A stretch of DNA of 27,031 nucleotides from an uncultured Alistipes sp. (GCA_937895825.1 CALBKP010000131.1:1-27031), one strand, 5' to 3'. Positions 15,317-23,738 are shown, counted from the stretch's first letter. Numbers and translations: made by a program. The notes: generated by a model not told the origin, from the letters alone.

Positions 15317-17314
15317 CTAAATAAGTCTGCCAACAGTCTTTGCAATAGCCACACGTGCTGCCTGGTACTTGGTGTAGAGTGCTAACGTCGTAGACATCTC
15401 GTCATCATACTCCGACACACTGTCGATGATGGCCTTAAGCTCGGCCATGCGCGCCTCGAGCATACGCCACTTGAAGAGAATAACCACCTTAGGCACACCC
15501 TCGGACAGCTGCTCCTCGACACTCTCGATGTGGACATCCTTCTGCTCCCATATCTTGCTGATAACGTAACTATCGTCCGAGGTTAGCAGGTCGATGCTCA
15601 CGCTCGATACCGCATGCTCGGGGTGGTTGACAAAGACATGCGTGGGCACCTCAACCCCATCACCTAAACGCTCCCACTCCGAGCGATATAGCTCCACGAT
15701 GGTGCGGTAGGTACCCTCCCTTAGTTGCAGGCTGTCGGCATCCAACTCTTCGAAGATGTAGCGTGCAACGTTAAACGTGTACTCCTCTCTATCCTCTAAT
15801 ACCACAAAGTCCAAGTGGCCATACTTGAGCAGATACTTCGCCAGTTCGCGCTCAAGGGTATCGATAGTCGTGCCAGCAGTAAGGCTTATCGGAACATCGG
15901 GCTTAGACTCAGGCTTTGCAACATATAGCGACTGAGGCGTGGCTTGGTCGTAGTCTCTACGCTGTTGACGCGTGAGGAAGTCTTGAGCCTCGCCATTGCC
16001 ACGCACGCCATCGAGCCTACGTGCTACGGCAACGGCCAGCACCTGCTGCTCGACATTCATAATCTCGGCACAGTAGCGTATATACTCCGAGCGTTTAATC
16101 TGGTCAGGTATAACTGCGATAGACTGCACCATATCCTGGATAGCTTCTGAGCGCTTCAATGGGTCGTTCGTCGCCTCGCCAAGCAATAATCGCGCCTTGA
16201 AGGCGAGGAAGTCCTGAGCATTGTCGGCGATATACTGGCGCAACTCTTCGGAGGTATGTGTTCTGGCAAAGGTGTCGGGGTCGTGCTCTTCGGGGAGGAG
16301 AACGATGCGCACGTTCATATCCTCCTTAAGAACTATATCAACGCCACGCAGTGCTGCCTTGACACCCGCAGCATCACCGTCGAACATAAGCATCATATTG
16401 CGCGTAAAGCGACTCAAGAGACGCACCTGATCCTCTGTAAGCGACGTACCCGACGATGCAACTACGTTCTCAACGCCCGCCTGGTGCATAGATATCACAT
16501 CAGCATAACCCTCGACCATAATGGCGCAGTCCTCCTGCTGAATAGCCTTCTTAGCGAAGAAGAGGCCGTACAACTCACGACGCTTGTTGTATATCTCGCT
16601 CTCGGGCGAGTTCTGGTACTTAGCAACTTTCTTATCGGTACGTAGCGTGCGGCCACCAAAGCCTACAACACGACCCGAGACGTTATGTATGGGGAACATC
16701 ACACGGTCGTAGAACCTGTCACGCAAGGCACCATCGCTCTCACGCTTAAAGGCAAGGCCAGTGGATAAAAGGAACTCCTCCTTATATCCCGCCGATCGAC
16801 AATCCTCAATGAAGCGTACACCCGACGAGGGGCAGAAGCCGAGGCCAAACTTACGGATGGTGGCATCGCTGAAACCTCGTAGTGACGAGAAGTATGATAA
16901 GCCAACGCTACGACCCTCATCTTCGGTGAACATATAACGCTGGAAGTACTCCGCAGCCCAAGCGTTGAGCGCAAACATACTCTCGCGGTTGTTGTTACGC
17001 GCGATATCCTCCTCGGTCATTGCCTCCTCCCTGACCTCAATGCCGTAGCGCTTTGCTACGATACGCAGAGCCTCGGGATAGGTGGCACTCTCGGTCTCCA
17101 TGACGAAGTTGATGGCGTTACCACTCTTACCGCAGCCGAAGCACTTATATATGCCGCGTGCGGGAGAGACCTTGAACGAGGGGGTCTTCTCCTGGTGGAA
17201 GGGACAACACGCCTCATAGTTCACGCCCTTGCGACGGAGCGTGACATAGTCGCCAACAATATCTACGATATTGGCAGCAGCGTATATTCGGTCTATGGTT
17301 TCGCGATCAATCAT
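15317..17314 (-). CDS. dnaG: DNA primase
   Basis: DnaG makes the RNA primers for DNA replication with the DnaB helicase. The 665-aa product has the N-terminal zinc-binding domain with ligands C37, H40, C58 and C61 (CCPFHQEKTPSF and KCFGCGKSGN). It continues through the catalytic core with the TOPRIM motifs EGYADVISMHQAG and MLMFDGDAAG, to a helicase-binding C-terminal region of about 450-665. The start MIDRETIDRIYAAANIVDIV is the standard DnaG start. A perfect -7 box (TATCTTTG) lies only four bases before the ATG, so the message may be leaderless. Confidence 0.97.
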   Translation of the reverse strand: MIDRETIDRIYAAANIVDIVGDYVTLRRKGVNYEACCPFHQEKTPSFKVSPARGIYKCFGCGKSGNAINFVMETESATYPEALRIVAKRYGIEVREEAMTEEDIARNNNRESMFALNAWAAEYFQRYMFTEDEGRSVGLSYFSSLRGFSDATIRKFGLGFCPSSGVRFIEDCRSAGYKEEFLLSTGLAFKRESDGALRDRFYDRVMFPIHNVSGRVVGFGGRTLRTDKKVAKYQNSPESEIYNKRRELYGLFFAKKAIQQEDCAIMVEGYADVISMHQAGVENVVASSGTSLTEDQVRLLSRFTRNMMLMFDGDAAGVKAALRGVDIVLKEDMNVRIVLLPEEHDPDTFARTHTSEELRQYIADNAQDFLAFKARLLLGEATNDPLKRSEAIQDMVQSIAVIPDQIKRSEYIRYCAEIMNVEQQVLAVAVARRLDGVRGNGEAQDFLTRQQRRDYDQATPQSLYVAKPESKPDVPISLTAGTTIDTLERELAKYLLKYGHLDFVVLEDREEYTFNVARYIFEELDADSLQLREGTYRTIVELYRSEWERLGDGVEVPTHVFVNHPEHAVSSVSIDLLTSDDSYVISKIWEQKDVHIESVEEQLSEGVPKVVILFKWRMLEARMAELKAIIDSVSEYDDEMSTTLALYTKYQAARVAIAKTVGRLI

Positions 17315-17318
17315 CGCA

Positions 17319-17326
17319 CAAAGATA
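17319..17326 (-). promoter_or_regulatory. -7 promoter box of dnaG, almost abutting the start codon
   Basis: Minus-strand TATCTTTG, then TGCG and ATG. The -33 region is weak (GATG or similar). Transcription should start at or within a few bases of the ATG. Confidence 0.5.
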
Positions 17327-17439
17327 TGAAAAAAGAATGAAACTATCATCACCCTAAGGCAGAGATTACCCATCACTCGTTACATAGCATCGCCAGCCAA
17401 CTACTAATAGCTCACTACTAATTACTAATTACTAATCAG

Positions 17440-18033
17440 TTACAAGATTCCTGCCTTGTAGTAGATGACAATCTGTTCGAGCATCTCGTCCTCGCCATCT
17501 GGGTCGTATTCGAGCTTAAGATTGTTGCCAAAGAGCTTGGCTAACGCCTGGTAGAATCCCGCCGTAAAGCCCGAGCGGAAGTCCTTGATGATACCAAAGA
17601 CGGTATGGTTGGTCTCGCGGTCGATGAGTTTTAGCAGTATCTTACCCTCATAGCGTGTCATCTTCCAGAGCATAGGCGTAATCTCCTCCTTCAGAGCATC
17701 CTCTATGGCCTTGGTGTAGGCCTTACGGTCGCGTCTACGTTCAAACTCAGCGAGCCTCTCGTCGAGGTTTTCCATGCGCTTGGCAGCCTCCACAGCCAAC
17801 GGATAGACCTTCTTCACGGCACGCACCATGCGCTCGTAGTTCTTCAGGTCGCGCTTGCGGTGGTAGATATTCACCGGTACGAGTTGTAGGTAAAGCACCG
17901 AGTCACCACGACTATCGACACCCCAACGCGCCGTGCGCACACCACGTACACGCTGAGGGCGTTGTGCCCAAAGCGTGCCACCATCGAGCAGGAGCATAGC
18001 AAGCAGGAGAAGTATGATATTACGTAGTTTCAT
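17440..18033 (-). CDS. DUF4294 family secreted protein
   Basis: Protein of 197 aa and unknown function, conserved in Bacteroidota as DUF4294. A signal peptide is seen at residues 1-22 (MKLRNIILLLLAMLLLDGG, then TLWA-Q), so it is probably periplasmic. Conserved parts include LVPVNIYHRKRDLKNYERMVRAVKKVYP (about 52-80), DRKAYTKAIEDALKEEITPMLWKMTRYEGKILLKLIDRET and FRSGFTAGFYQALAKLFGNNLK. The ATG at 18033 was preferred over one 14 codons upstream because it begins a proper signal peptide and because a -7 box (TATATTTG) lies in the upstream extension. The gene diverges from the thioesterase gene at 18121. Between it and dnaG are about 125 bases with repeated TACTAAT words. Confidence 0.82.
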   Translation of the reverse strand: MKLRNIILLLLAMLLLDGGTLWAQRPQRVRGVRTARWGVDSRGDSVLYLQLVPVNIYHRKRDLKNYERMVRAVKKVYPLAVEAAKRMENLDERLAEFERRRDRKAYTKAIEDALKEEITPMLWKMTRYEGKILLKLIDRETNHTVFGIIKDFRSGFTAGFYQALAKLFGNNLKLEYDPDGEDEMLEQIVIYYKAGIL

Positions 18034-18037
18034 TACA

Positions 18038-18045
18038 CAAATATA
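18038..18045 (-). promoter_or_regulatory. -7 promoter box of the DUF4294 gene
   Basis: Minus-strand TATATTTG, then TGTA and ATG. No good -33 match. It implies a leaderless or nearly leaderless message, as at dnaG. Confidence 0.45.
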
Positions 18046-18066
18046 CGCATTTACTATTAATAATAC

Positions 18067-18097
18067 GTTGCACAATTGAAAATTATTGCTAACTTTG
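18067..18097 (+). promoter_or_regulatory. Promoter of the thioesterase gene
   Basis: GTTG (18067-18070), 19 bases, TAACTTTG (18090-18097); ATG at 18121. It diverges from the DUF4294 promoter, with about 45 bases between the two -7 boxes. Confidence 0.6.
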
Positions 18098-18120
18098 TGT
18101 ATGAATAAATCATAAAAAGT

Positions 18121-18492
18121 ATGTTGGAGAAGGGATTAAAACATCAGAGCGTGATGCGTGTTATGGATGGTAACACGGCAGAGTTTATCGGCTCAGGAGA
18201 TATGGCCGTATTGGCAACACCTGCAATGGTGGCACTCATGGAGAATGCCGCAATGCTCGCCGTAGCACTCCATTTGGAGGAGGGCGAAACAACCGTAGGG
18301 GCAATGATATCTACGTCGCATCTTAAGCCATCGAAGATTGGCAATACGATTAGTGCCATTGCCGAGCTTACGGAAGTGGAGGGGCGTAAGCTTACGTTTA
18401 AGATTGAGGCCTACGATGCCGATCAGCTGATAGGTTCGGGCGAGCATATTCGCTACGTGGTGAACCGAGAAAAGTTCCTTGCAAAGCTCTAA
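18121..18492 (+). CDS. Hotdog-fold thioesterase (fluoroacetyl-CoA thioesterase-like family)
   Basis: 123-aa acyl-CoA thioesterase of the hotdog fold, resembling the FlK-like family. The pattern VLATPAMVALMENAA has the candidate catalytic pair T33 and E41, and STSHLKPS supplies H67, matching the Thr/Glu/His arrangement of FlK relatives. The central helix and following strands (KLTFKIEAYDADQLIGSGEHIRYVV) fit the fold. These small proteins hydrolyse unwanted or short acyl-CoAs; the actual substrate here is unknown. It is monocistronic, and its stop codon lies at the end of the T-rich tail of a candidate small RNA on the other strand. Confidence 0.85.
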   Translation: MLEKGLKHQSVMRVMDGNTAEFIGSGDMAVLATPAMVALMENAAMLAVALHLEEGETTVGAMISTSHLKPSKIGNTISAIAELTEVEGRKLTFKIEAYDADQLIGSGEHIRYVVNREKFLAKL

Positions 18493-18602
18493 AAAAGCAA
18501 AAAGAGAGCCGGTGCGCTCCCCCTAAGTCTGGCCGACATTACCCAAATGAAAGCCTCATCAACCCATCGACCAGACAATGCGCACCGGCGAATTATTTTT
18601 CT
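18490..18602 (-). ncRNA. Candidate small RNA gene with own promoter and terminator
   Basis: On the minus strand, a promoter at 18638-18607 is followed by a compact fold. A 10-bp perfect basal helix GCCGGTGCGC/GCGCACCGGC (18589-18580 with 18517-18508) is followed, after an asymmetric internal loop (ATT against TTAGGGGGA), by a second helix GTCTGGTCGA/TCGGCCAGAC (18576-18567 with 18536-18527). The 30-base apical part holds a small hairpin CATT/AATG. The 3' side ends in TCTCTTTTTGCTTTTTT, a strong terminator tail. The RNA would be about 110 bases. I could not assign a family; the GGAA and AGCAG elements of SRP RNA are absent. Alternatively the same helix ends the thioesterase transcript on the plus strand, where AATTATTTTT follows; both may be true. 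Confidence 0.55.
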
Positions 18603-18606
18603 GGTG

Positions 18607-18638
18607 CAAAAGTAGTTGTCGTCACACTGTTATACAAT
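18607..18638 (-). promoter_or_regulatory. Promoter of the candidate small RNA
   Basis: On the minus strand ATTG (18638-18635), 20 bases, TACTTTTG (18614-18607). Transcription should start near 18601-18603. Confidence 0.6.
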
Positions 18639-18669
18639 AGACGATTTACTTATTTTATAACCAGTTTTA

Positions 18670-18732
18670 CTGATAATCACCGCACTTAGGCATCAACGGC
18701 CTAAATATGGTGATAATCACTTGTGTATACAC
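18670..18732. promoter_or_regulatory. Operator-like repeats upstream of the AraC-family gene
   Basis: GTGATAATCAC (18710-18720) is a perfect inverted repeat around one A. CTGATAATCAC (18670-18680) is the same site with one change, exactly 40 bases away in direct orientation. Between them lies TTAGGC/GCCTAA (18686-18691 with 18699-18704), and just after them the palindrome GTGTATACAC (18723-18732). Binding by the neighbouring regulator is inferred. Confidence 0.45.
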
Positions 18733-18743
18733 TTGATGAGGCT

Positions 18744-19646
18744 ATGAAAAAACAACAGCAGTACACAGTATTAGATACCATAGATAAGTGTAACAGCTTC
18801 TTTGGTATTAGCGACTCGCACCCCCTGGTGAGCATCATCAACCTATCAGAGGTACGGAGCATAAACATCAAGCCTATACAGCTCGACCTATATGCCGTAA
18901 CATGTACTACCGTTAATGCTTCTGAGTCTACACAAGGGGAGGGGAAGGAGGTCGTTGGGCGTGTAAGATTCTTCTCTCCAGGACATATCAGCAAAGACTA
19001 CGATTACGACTCGCTCAACATCCAGGGCTGGATTCTTATCTTTCATCCGAATCTACTTATCGACACACTACTGGCACAACGCATCTCCGAATACTCGTTC
19101 TTCGACCGTAATTCCAATGGTATTACTCTACCCAAGAATGAGATAGAATCTCTTAACTTCTGTATAGCAAGTCTATGCAAGGAGCTACACAGCGACACCG
19201 ATCGTTACTCGAGGCGCATCATCGTTGCGGGTATTGCTGTGCTATTAAGCCTATGTATGCGCTATGCTGAACGTAACCCTGAGATAAACACCGTATCGAA
19301 CAACAATATCGTTGCACGACTAAATACGCTACTCAACTACTACATATCCTTACCCACCGATAACAAGGAGCTACCAACAGTAGCAGATTGTGCGCGCGAG
19401 CTCAACATCTCGGCAAACTATTTGGGCGACCTTGTACGTAAGCAGGCGGGATGCTCGGCACGCGAATACATTCATAAGTTTGTTGTCAACGAGGCAAAGG
19501 CACGACTTATGCGCTCGACAGAGACGATAACTGATATAGCTTATAGCCTCGGCTTTAAGTATCCGCACCATCTGACACGAATATTTAGGAGCATTGAGGG
19601 CATCACACCTCAGGAGTATCGCGCCATCTACGAGCGCAACTGGTAG
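18744..19646 (+). CDS. AraC-family transcriptional regulator
   Basis: DNA-binding regulator of 300 aa. The C-terminal 100 residues form the two helix-turn-helix motifs of the AraC/XylS family: TVADCARELNISANYLGDLVRKQAG, then EAKARLMRSTETITDIAYSLGFKYPHHLTRIFRSIEGITPQEYR. The first 190 residues resemble the cupin-like sensing half of Bacteroidota AraC proteins (FFSPGHISKDYD, GWILIFHPNLL) but give no ligand. The ATG at 18744 was preferred; a GTG seven codons upstream sits in the GTGTATACAC palindrome. No regulated neighbour is evident: upstream is a candidate small RNA, downstream tRNA-Gln. Operator-like repeats immediately upstream suggest autoregulation. Confidence 0.88.
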   Translation: MKKQQQYTVLDTIDKCNSFFGISDSHPLVSIINLSEVRSINIKPIQLDLYAVTCTTVNASESTQGEGKEVVGRVRFFSPGHISKDYDYDSLNIQGWILIFHPNLLIDTLLAQRISEYSFFDRNSNGITLPKNEIESLNFCIASLCKELHSDTDRYSRRIIVAGIAVLLSLCMRYAERNPEINTVSNNNIVARLNTLLNYYISLPTDNKELPTVADCARELNISANYLGDLVRKQAGCSAREYIHKFVVNEAKARLMRSTETITDIAYSLGFKYPHHLTRIFRSIEGITPQEYRAIYERNW

Positions 19647-19708
19647 ATGGAAACAGACAATAGCGCATATCGCTTAAATTAAATAAGCATAGATTAGATG
19701 CCCAAAAT

Positions 19709-19739
19709 TTTGTTGTTTGAAAACTTTACACTATCTTTG
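19709..19739 (+). promoter_or_regulatory. Promoter of tRNA-Gln
   Basis: TTTG (19709-19712), 19 bases, TATCTTTG (19732-19739), ending 20 bases before the mature tRNA. Confidence 0.75.
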
Positions 19740-19759
19740 CCACGCTTACGAGCAGCGAT

Positions 19760-19833
19760 TGAGCTATGGTGTAACGGTAACACAGCAGATTTTGGTTCTG
19801 TTATTCTGAGTTCGAATCTCGGTAGCTCAACCA
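19760..19833 (+). tRNA. tRNA-Gln, anticodon TTG
   Basis: Full cloverleaf: acceptor TGAGCTA/TAGCTCA, D arm GTGT-AACGGTAA-CAC, anticodon stem GCAGA/TCTGT with loop TTTTGGT (anticodon TTG, reads CAA and CAG), T arm CTGAG-TTCGAAT-CTCGG, discriminator A, and an encoded CCA at 19831-19833. It has its own promoter and terminator. Confidence 0.96.
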
Positions 19834-19834
19834 G

Positions 19835-19864
19835 AAAGGACATCCCTCGGGGTGTCTTTTTTTT
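19835..19864 (+). terminator. Terminator of tRNA-Gln
   Basis: GGACATCC/GGGTGTCT-type hairpin with loop CTCG, ending in eight T (19857-19864), right after the tRNA. Confidence 0.88.
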
Positions 19865-19917
19865 GATTAGCGACATGAAATCACGACCAAAGGTGATGAT
19901 AGTTTAATACTTTTTAC

Positions 19918-19925
19918 TACCTTTG
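19918..19925 (+). promoter_or_regulatory. -7 promoter box of the 5'-nucleotidase gene
   Basis: TACCTTTG, 17 bases before the ATG; the -33 region is weak. Confidence 0.45.
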
Positions 19926-19942
19926 TCTAAAACTTACGATGC

Positions 19943-20860
19943 ATGGCATTTCCTATCGAAAATAAACTCGTGGTGGCGGTATCGTCATCGGCTCTCTTCG
20001 ACCTCTCGGAGTCGGACAAGGTATACACAGAGTGCGGCCTTGAGGAGTATCGACGCTATCAGGAGCAAAACATTGATAACCCACTGGCTAAGGGCGTAGC
20101 CTTCCCGTTCGTAAAACGACTGCTTAGCTTCAACGAGATATTCCGTGATGAGCAACCAGTAGAGGTGGTGCTACTATCGCGCAACTCTCCTGAAACGGGA
20201 CTACGCGTATTCCGTACGATAGAGCACTATGGCCTCGACATCACACGCGCATCGTTCTTCTCGGGTGAGTCGCCCTACAAGTATCTGCCAGCGTTCAACG
20301 CATCGTTGTTCCTATCGGCATCAGAGAGGGATGTCAAGCGTGCCTGCGATGCTGGCTATGCTGCAGGACGTGTGCTCGACAGCGAGGTAATGGATGACGC
20401 TACGGACAATGAGCTACGCATAGCCTTCGACTTTGACGGCGTGATTGCTGACGATGAGTCCGAGAAGATATACAAGGAGCAGGGGCTCAAGGCATTCCAT
20501 CGCCATGAGGCATCCACTCAGCGACCTCTCGATCCAGGACCACTGGCCGACCTACTGATGAAGATTTCAAACCTACAGAAGCTCGAAACGGAGCGCATAG
20601 CCCATGACCCTGAGTACCACCGCTGGCTGAAGATATCCATCGTCACGGCACGTAATGCACCGGCACATGAGCGCGTGGTAAACACCCTCAAAAGTTGGGG
20701 CGTGGAGGTCACCGAGGCCTTCTTCCTCGGAGGTATATCGAAGGATCGTGTGCTCGAGATTATGCGTCCGCATATCTTCTTCGACGACCAGATGTCGCAC
20801 CTCGACCACCTGCGCAACGTACCTGCAGTACATATCCCCATGGGCATAGCTAACGAGTAG
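19943..20860 (+). CDS. Cytosolic 5'-nucleotidase (NT5C1 / PF06189-like)
   Basis: Predicted 5'-nucleotidase of 305 aa that removes phosphate from nucleoside monophosphates. It resembles the bacterial relatives of vertebrate cytosolic 5'-nucleotidase I. Diagnostic parts are VAVSSSALFDL near the start, VVLLSRNSPETGLRVF (about 75-90), and ASFFSGESPYKYLPAFNASLFLS. The HAD-type motif RIAFDFDGVIADDESE (159-174) supplies D163 and D165, the usual DxD nucleophile pair. IVTARNAPAHERVV and HIFFDDQMSHLD are the later HAD motifs. It is followed after six bases by a small membrane-protein gene, probably cotranscribed. The natural substrate cannot be told from sequence. Confidence 0.85.
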   Translation: MAFPIENKLVVAVSSSALFDLSESDKVYTECGLEEYRRYQEQNIDNPLAKGVAFPFVKRLLSFNEIFRDEQPVEVVLLSRNSPETGLRVFRTIEHYGLDITRASFFSGESPYKYLPAFNASLFLSASERDVKRACDAGYAAGRVLDSEVMDDATDNELRIAFDFDGVIADDESEKIYKEQGLKAFHRHEASTQRPLDPGPLADLLMKISNLQKLETERIAHDPEYHRWLKISIVTARNAPAHERVVNTLKSWGVEVTEAFFLGGISKDRVLEIMRPHIFFDDQMSHLDHLRNVPAVHIPMGIANE

Positions 20861-20866
20861 ATAGAG

Positions 20867-21148
20867 ATGGAGCGCATCAAGTTTCTATTTAAGAGAATGT
20901 TGGAGAGGATAAAATACCACCTCTCAAAGTTATCATTTCGTACGGGCGTAATCATCCTCGCACTATGTGTGCCGTGCTACATCCTGTCGTTCGCGCAGAT
21001 GATGCTGCCTATATCGGCCACAGCAAAGGGAATTCTATGGTTCGTGCTCTTCGGACTTGCCAAGACCACGCAATACACCGGTCTCGCAATTCTCGGCGTG
21101 GAGGGGTGGCGACGAGTGAAGGCCTACTTCAAAAAGGAGAAAGAATAA
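20867..21148 (+). CDS. Small membrane protein with two transmembrane segments
   Basis: 93 aa. A basic amphipathic N-terminus (residues 1-24, many K and R) is followed by two hydrophobic segments of about 26-49 and 55-78, then a short basic tail WRRVKAYFKKEKE. The part from TAKGILWFVLFGLAKTTQYTG to the tail resembles small proteins annotated as 'transporter suffix domain' proteins; I recall this only loosely and no transport role is shown. It starts six bases after the stop of the 5'-nucleotidase gene, so it is likely the second gene of that transcript. No clear terminator separates it from pheT, which has its own promoter. Confidence 0.7.
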   Translation: MERIKFLFKRMLERIKYHLSKLSFRTGVIILALCVPCYILSFAQMMLPISATAKGILWFVLFGLAKTTQYTGLAILGVEGWRRVKAYFKKEKE

Positions 21149-21201
21149 TTGGCAGCTGGCTGATTACTCTTTTTTCTACGCTAAAAGCCTATAGCATCGT
21201 A

Positions 21202-21233
21202 CTTGCACAATCAGAAAATTCTTCGTATCTTTG
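21202..21233 (+). promoter_or_regulatory. Promoter of pheT
   Basis: CTTG (21202-21205), 20 bases, TATCTTTG (21226-21233); ATG at 21273, giving a leader of about 35 bases. Confidence 0.65.
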
Positions 21234-21272
21234 TGCGATTGTAGCTACTGCAAAGACTAAAAACACAAATAT

Positions 21273-23738
21273 ATGAACGTATCTTACAACTGGCTAAAGC
21301 GTTACATCAACACCGATCTTTCGGCAGAGCGCATAGCCGAAATACTCACTGAGCTTGGCCTTGAGGTCGAGGAGTTTGAGAAGATTGAGACCATCAAAGG
21401 TGGTTTGAAGGGTGTCGTTGTGGGCGAGGTGCTCACATGCGAGGATCATCCCGACTCGGATCACCTACACATAACAACCGTAGATGTGGGAACAGAGGCT
21501 CCGTTGCAGATTGTCTGTGGTGCTGCCAACTGCCGCAAGGGTTTGAAGGTGATGTGTGCCACGGTAGGTGCGGTGCTCTACCCCATCGACTCGGATGAGG
21601 AGTTTAAGATTAAGCGTAGCAAGATCCGTGGCGTGGAGTCGCTCGGTATGCTCTGTGCGGAGGATGAGCTCGGCATTGGCCGTAACCATGAGGGTATCAT
21701 GGAGCTCCCCGCAGATGCCGTAGTGGGCACATCGGCAAAGGAGTACTTAGGCATCGCTGACGACTACCTCATTGGCATTGGTCTTACGCCCAACCGTGTA
21801 GATGCAGCGTCGCACATAGGCGTTGCACGCGACCTCGTGGCATACTTAAAAAGCCGTGGCGAGAATGTTGAGTTCAACCTCCCATCGGTAGAGGGCTTTG
21901 CGGTGGATAACACCTCACATACCATCGAGGTAGAGGTGGTTAACACGGAGGCTGCACCTCGCTATGCAGGTATCACCGTGAGTGGCTGCAAGATAGCACC
22001 ATCGCCCGAGTGGATGCAGAACGAGCTACGTGCCGCTGGCATCAATCCCAAGAACAACCTTGTTGACATCACCAACTACGTGCTCTTTGAGCTCGGTCAG
22101 CCATTGCATGCCTTCGATGCCGATAAGATTGAGGGTGGCAAGATAGTGGTACGCTCGGCAACAGAGGGTGAGAAGTTCGTGACCCTTGATGGCGTGGAGC
22201 GCACGCTCACCCAGAACGACCTTATGATCTGCTCGGCAGAGCGACCCATGTGTATCGCTGGTGTCTATGGAGGTCTCGACTCGGGTATCTCGGACGAGAC
22301 GGTTAACGTCTTTATCGAGAGTGCCTACTTCCACCCCGTATGGGTGCGTAAGACAGCTAAGCGTTTCGGTCTTAATACCGACGCTTCGTTCCGCTTCGAG
22401 CGTGGCATAGATCCCAACATTCAGGTATATGCCCTCAAGCGTGCTGCGATGCTCATGAAGGAGCTCGCTGGTGGTACAATAACATCGGAGATTATCGACA
22501 TCAACCCCACGCCTGCGAAGCACTTCGAGTTCGACTTCTCATTGGAGCGTGCGCGCAAGCTCATCGGCAAGGATATACCCGAGCAGACGTTCATGACCAT
22601 CCTCGAGGCTCTCGACGTGGAGGTACGTGGTCGTGAGAGTGAGGTGTTGCACGTAGCAGTGCCACCCTACCGCGTAGATGTGCAGCGCGAGGCTGACCTC
22701 GTGGAGGATGTGTTGCGCGTATATGGCTACAACAACATCGAGGTATCGGACCATGTGAACTCAACGTTGTCGTATGCACCGAAGCCCGACAAGGCACGTC
22801 TTCAGAACGTAGCCTCGGACTTCCTCGCAGCAAACGGCTACACCGAGATTATGTCGAACTCGCTCACGAAGGCATCGTACTACGAGGAGTGCAAGACATA
22901 CCCCGCAGAGCGTTGCGTGAAGATACTAAACCCGCTGTCGCAGGATCTAAACGTCATGCGCCAGACGCTTATGTTCAACGCCTTGGAGGCAGTTGAACTC
23001 AACGTTAACCGTCGCAACGGCAACCTCCGCATGTTTGAGGTGGGCAACTGCTACGCCTACGCCGAGGAGAAGGCCTCGGAGGAGAACACTCTGGCTAAGT
23101 ATGAGGAGAACTACCGCATAGGTATCACCGTCACTGGTCTCGACACGCAGCTCTCGTGGAACGTGAAGGCCGAGCAGTCATCGTTCTTCACACTGCGTGC
23201 TATGGTAGAGCGTCTGCTGAAGCGTTTCGGCATCGATATCTACGCACTACAGTCGGAGAGCTTGGAGTCTGACCTCTACGCCGACGCCATCCTCTTTAAG
23301 CAGGGTCCCAAGGAGGTGCTACGCATGGGTGTAGTATCGCCCATCGTGCGTAAGAAGTTCGACATAAAGCAAGAGGTCTACTTCGCTGAGATAGACTTTG
23401 ACCAGCTCGTTAAGATGACCAAGAAATCGAAGATTCAGTTCAAGGAGCTCGCAAAGTTCCCCGAGGTGAAGCGCGACTTGGCGTTGTTGGTAAATAAGAG
23501 CGTCACCTTCTCGCAGCTACGCTCGATAGCCTTCGCTACGGAGAAGAAGCTTCTGAAGTCGGTATCGCTCTTCGACGTTTACGAGGGCGACAAACTCCCC
23601 GAGGGTAAGAAGTCGTACGCTCTGAGCTTCATACTCGAGGATAGAGCACAGACACTCACCGACAAGCAGATTGAGCGCACGATGGCAAACCTCCAGGCTC
23701 AGCTCGAGCAGAAGGCAGGTGCCGAGGTTAGAAAGTAA
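21273..23738 (+). CDS. pheT: Phenylalanine-tRNA ligase beta subunit
   Basis: Beta subunit of the alpha2-beta2 enzyme that charges tRNA-Phe. The 821-aa product starts MNVSYNWLKRYI. It has the tRNA-binding OB domain (about 40-150, with VGEVLTCEDHPDSDHLHITTVDVG), the B3/B4 editing region (about 210-390, with NLVDITNYVLFELGQPLHAFDADKI), the B5 domain (about 405-470), a catalytic-like core (about 485-710) and the C-terminal ferredoxin-like anticodon-binding domain (about 730-820, ending FILEDRAQTLTDKQIERTM). This is the normal full length. The alpha subunit gene pheS is not adjacent, which is common in Bacteroidota. Own promoter upstream; a hairpin lies downstream. Confidence 0.97.
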   Translation: MNVSYNWLKRYINTDLSAERIAEILTELGLEVEEFEKIETIKGGLKGVVVGEVLTCEDHPDSDHLHITTVDVGTEAPLQIVCGAANCRKGLKVMCATVGAVLYPIDSDEEFKIKRSKIRGVESLGMLCAEDELGIGRNHEGIMELPADAVVGTSAKEYLGIADDYLIGIGLTPNRVDAASHIGVARDLVAYLKSRGENVEFNLPSVEGFAVDNTSHTIEVEVVNTEAAPRYAGITVSGCKIAPSPEWMQNELRAAGINPKNNLVDITNYVLFELGQPLHAFDADKIEGGKIVVRSATEGEKFVTLDGVERTLTQNDLMICSAERPMCIAGVYGGLDSGISDETVNVFIESAYFHPVWVRKTAKRFGLNTDASFRFERGIDPNIQVYALKRAAMLMKELAGGTITSEIIDINPTPAKHFEFDFSLERARKLIGKDIPEQTFMTILEALDVEVRGRESEVLHVAVPPYRVDVQREADLVEDVLRVYGYNNIEVSDHVNSTLSYAPKPDKARLQNVASDFLAANGYTEIMSNSLTKASYYEECKTYPAERCVKILNPLSQDLNVMRQTLMFNALEAVELNVNRRNGNLRMFEVGNCYAYAEEKASEENTLAKYEENYRIGITVTGLDTQLSWNVKAEQSSFFTLRAMVERLLKRFGIDIYALQSESLESDLYADAILFKQGPKEVLRMGVVSPIVRKKFDIKQEVYFAEIDFDQLVKMTKKSKIQFKELAKFPEVKRDLALLVNKSVTFSQLRSIAFATEKKLLKSVSLFDVYEGDKLPEGKKSYALSFILEDRAQTLTDKQIERTMANLQAQLEQKAGAEVRK

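Noticed and set aside
15109..15354. 81-aa protein gene on the minus strand
   Set aside because: It overlaps the dnaG 3' end and the smpB start and runs through the inverted repeats; no known family.
18508..18589. Integron attC site
   Set aside because: The long imperfect inverted repeat recalls attC, but the terminal RYYYAAC/GTTRRRY boxes and an integrase are missing, and promoter and terminator signals fit an RNA gene better.
18490..18602. SRP (4.5S) RNA
   Set aside because: The conserved GGAA tetraloop and AGCAG internal loop are not present in the apical part.
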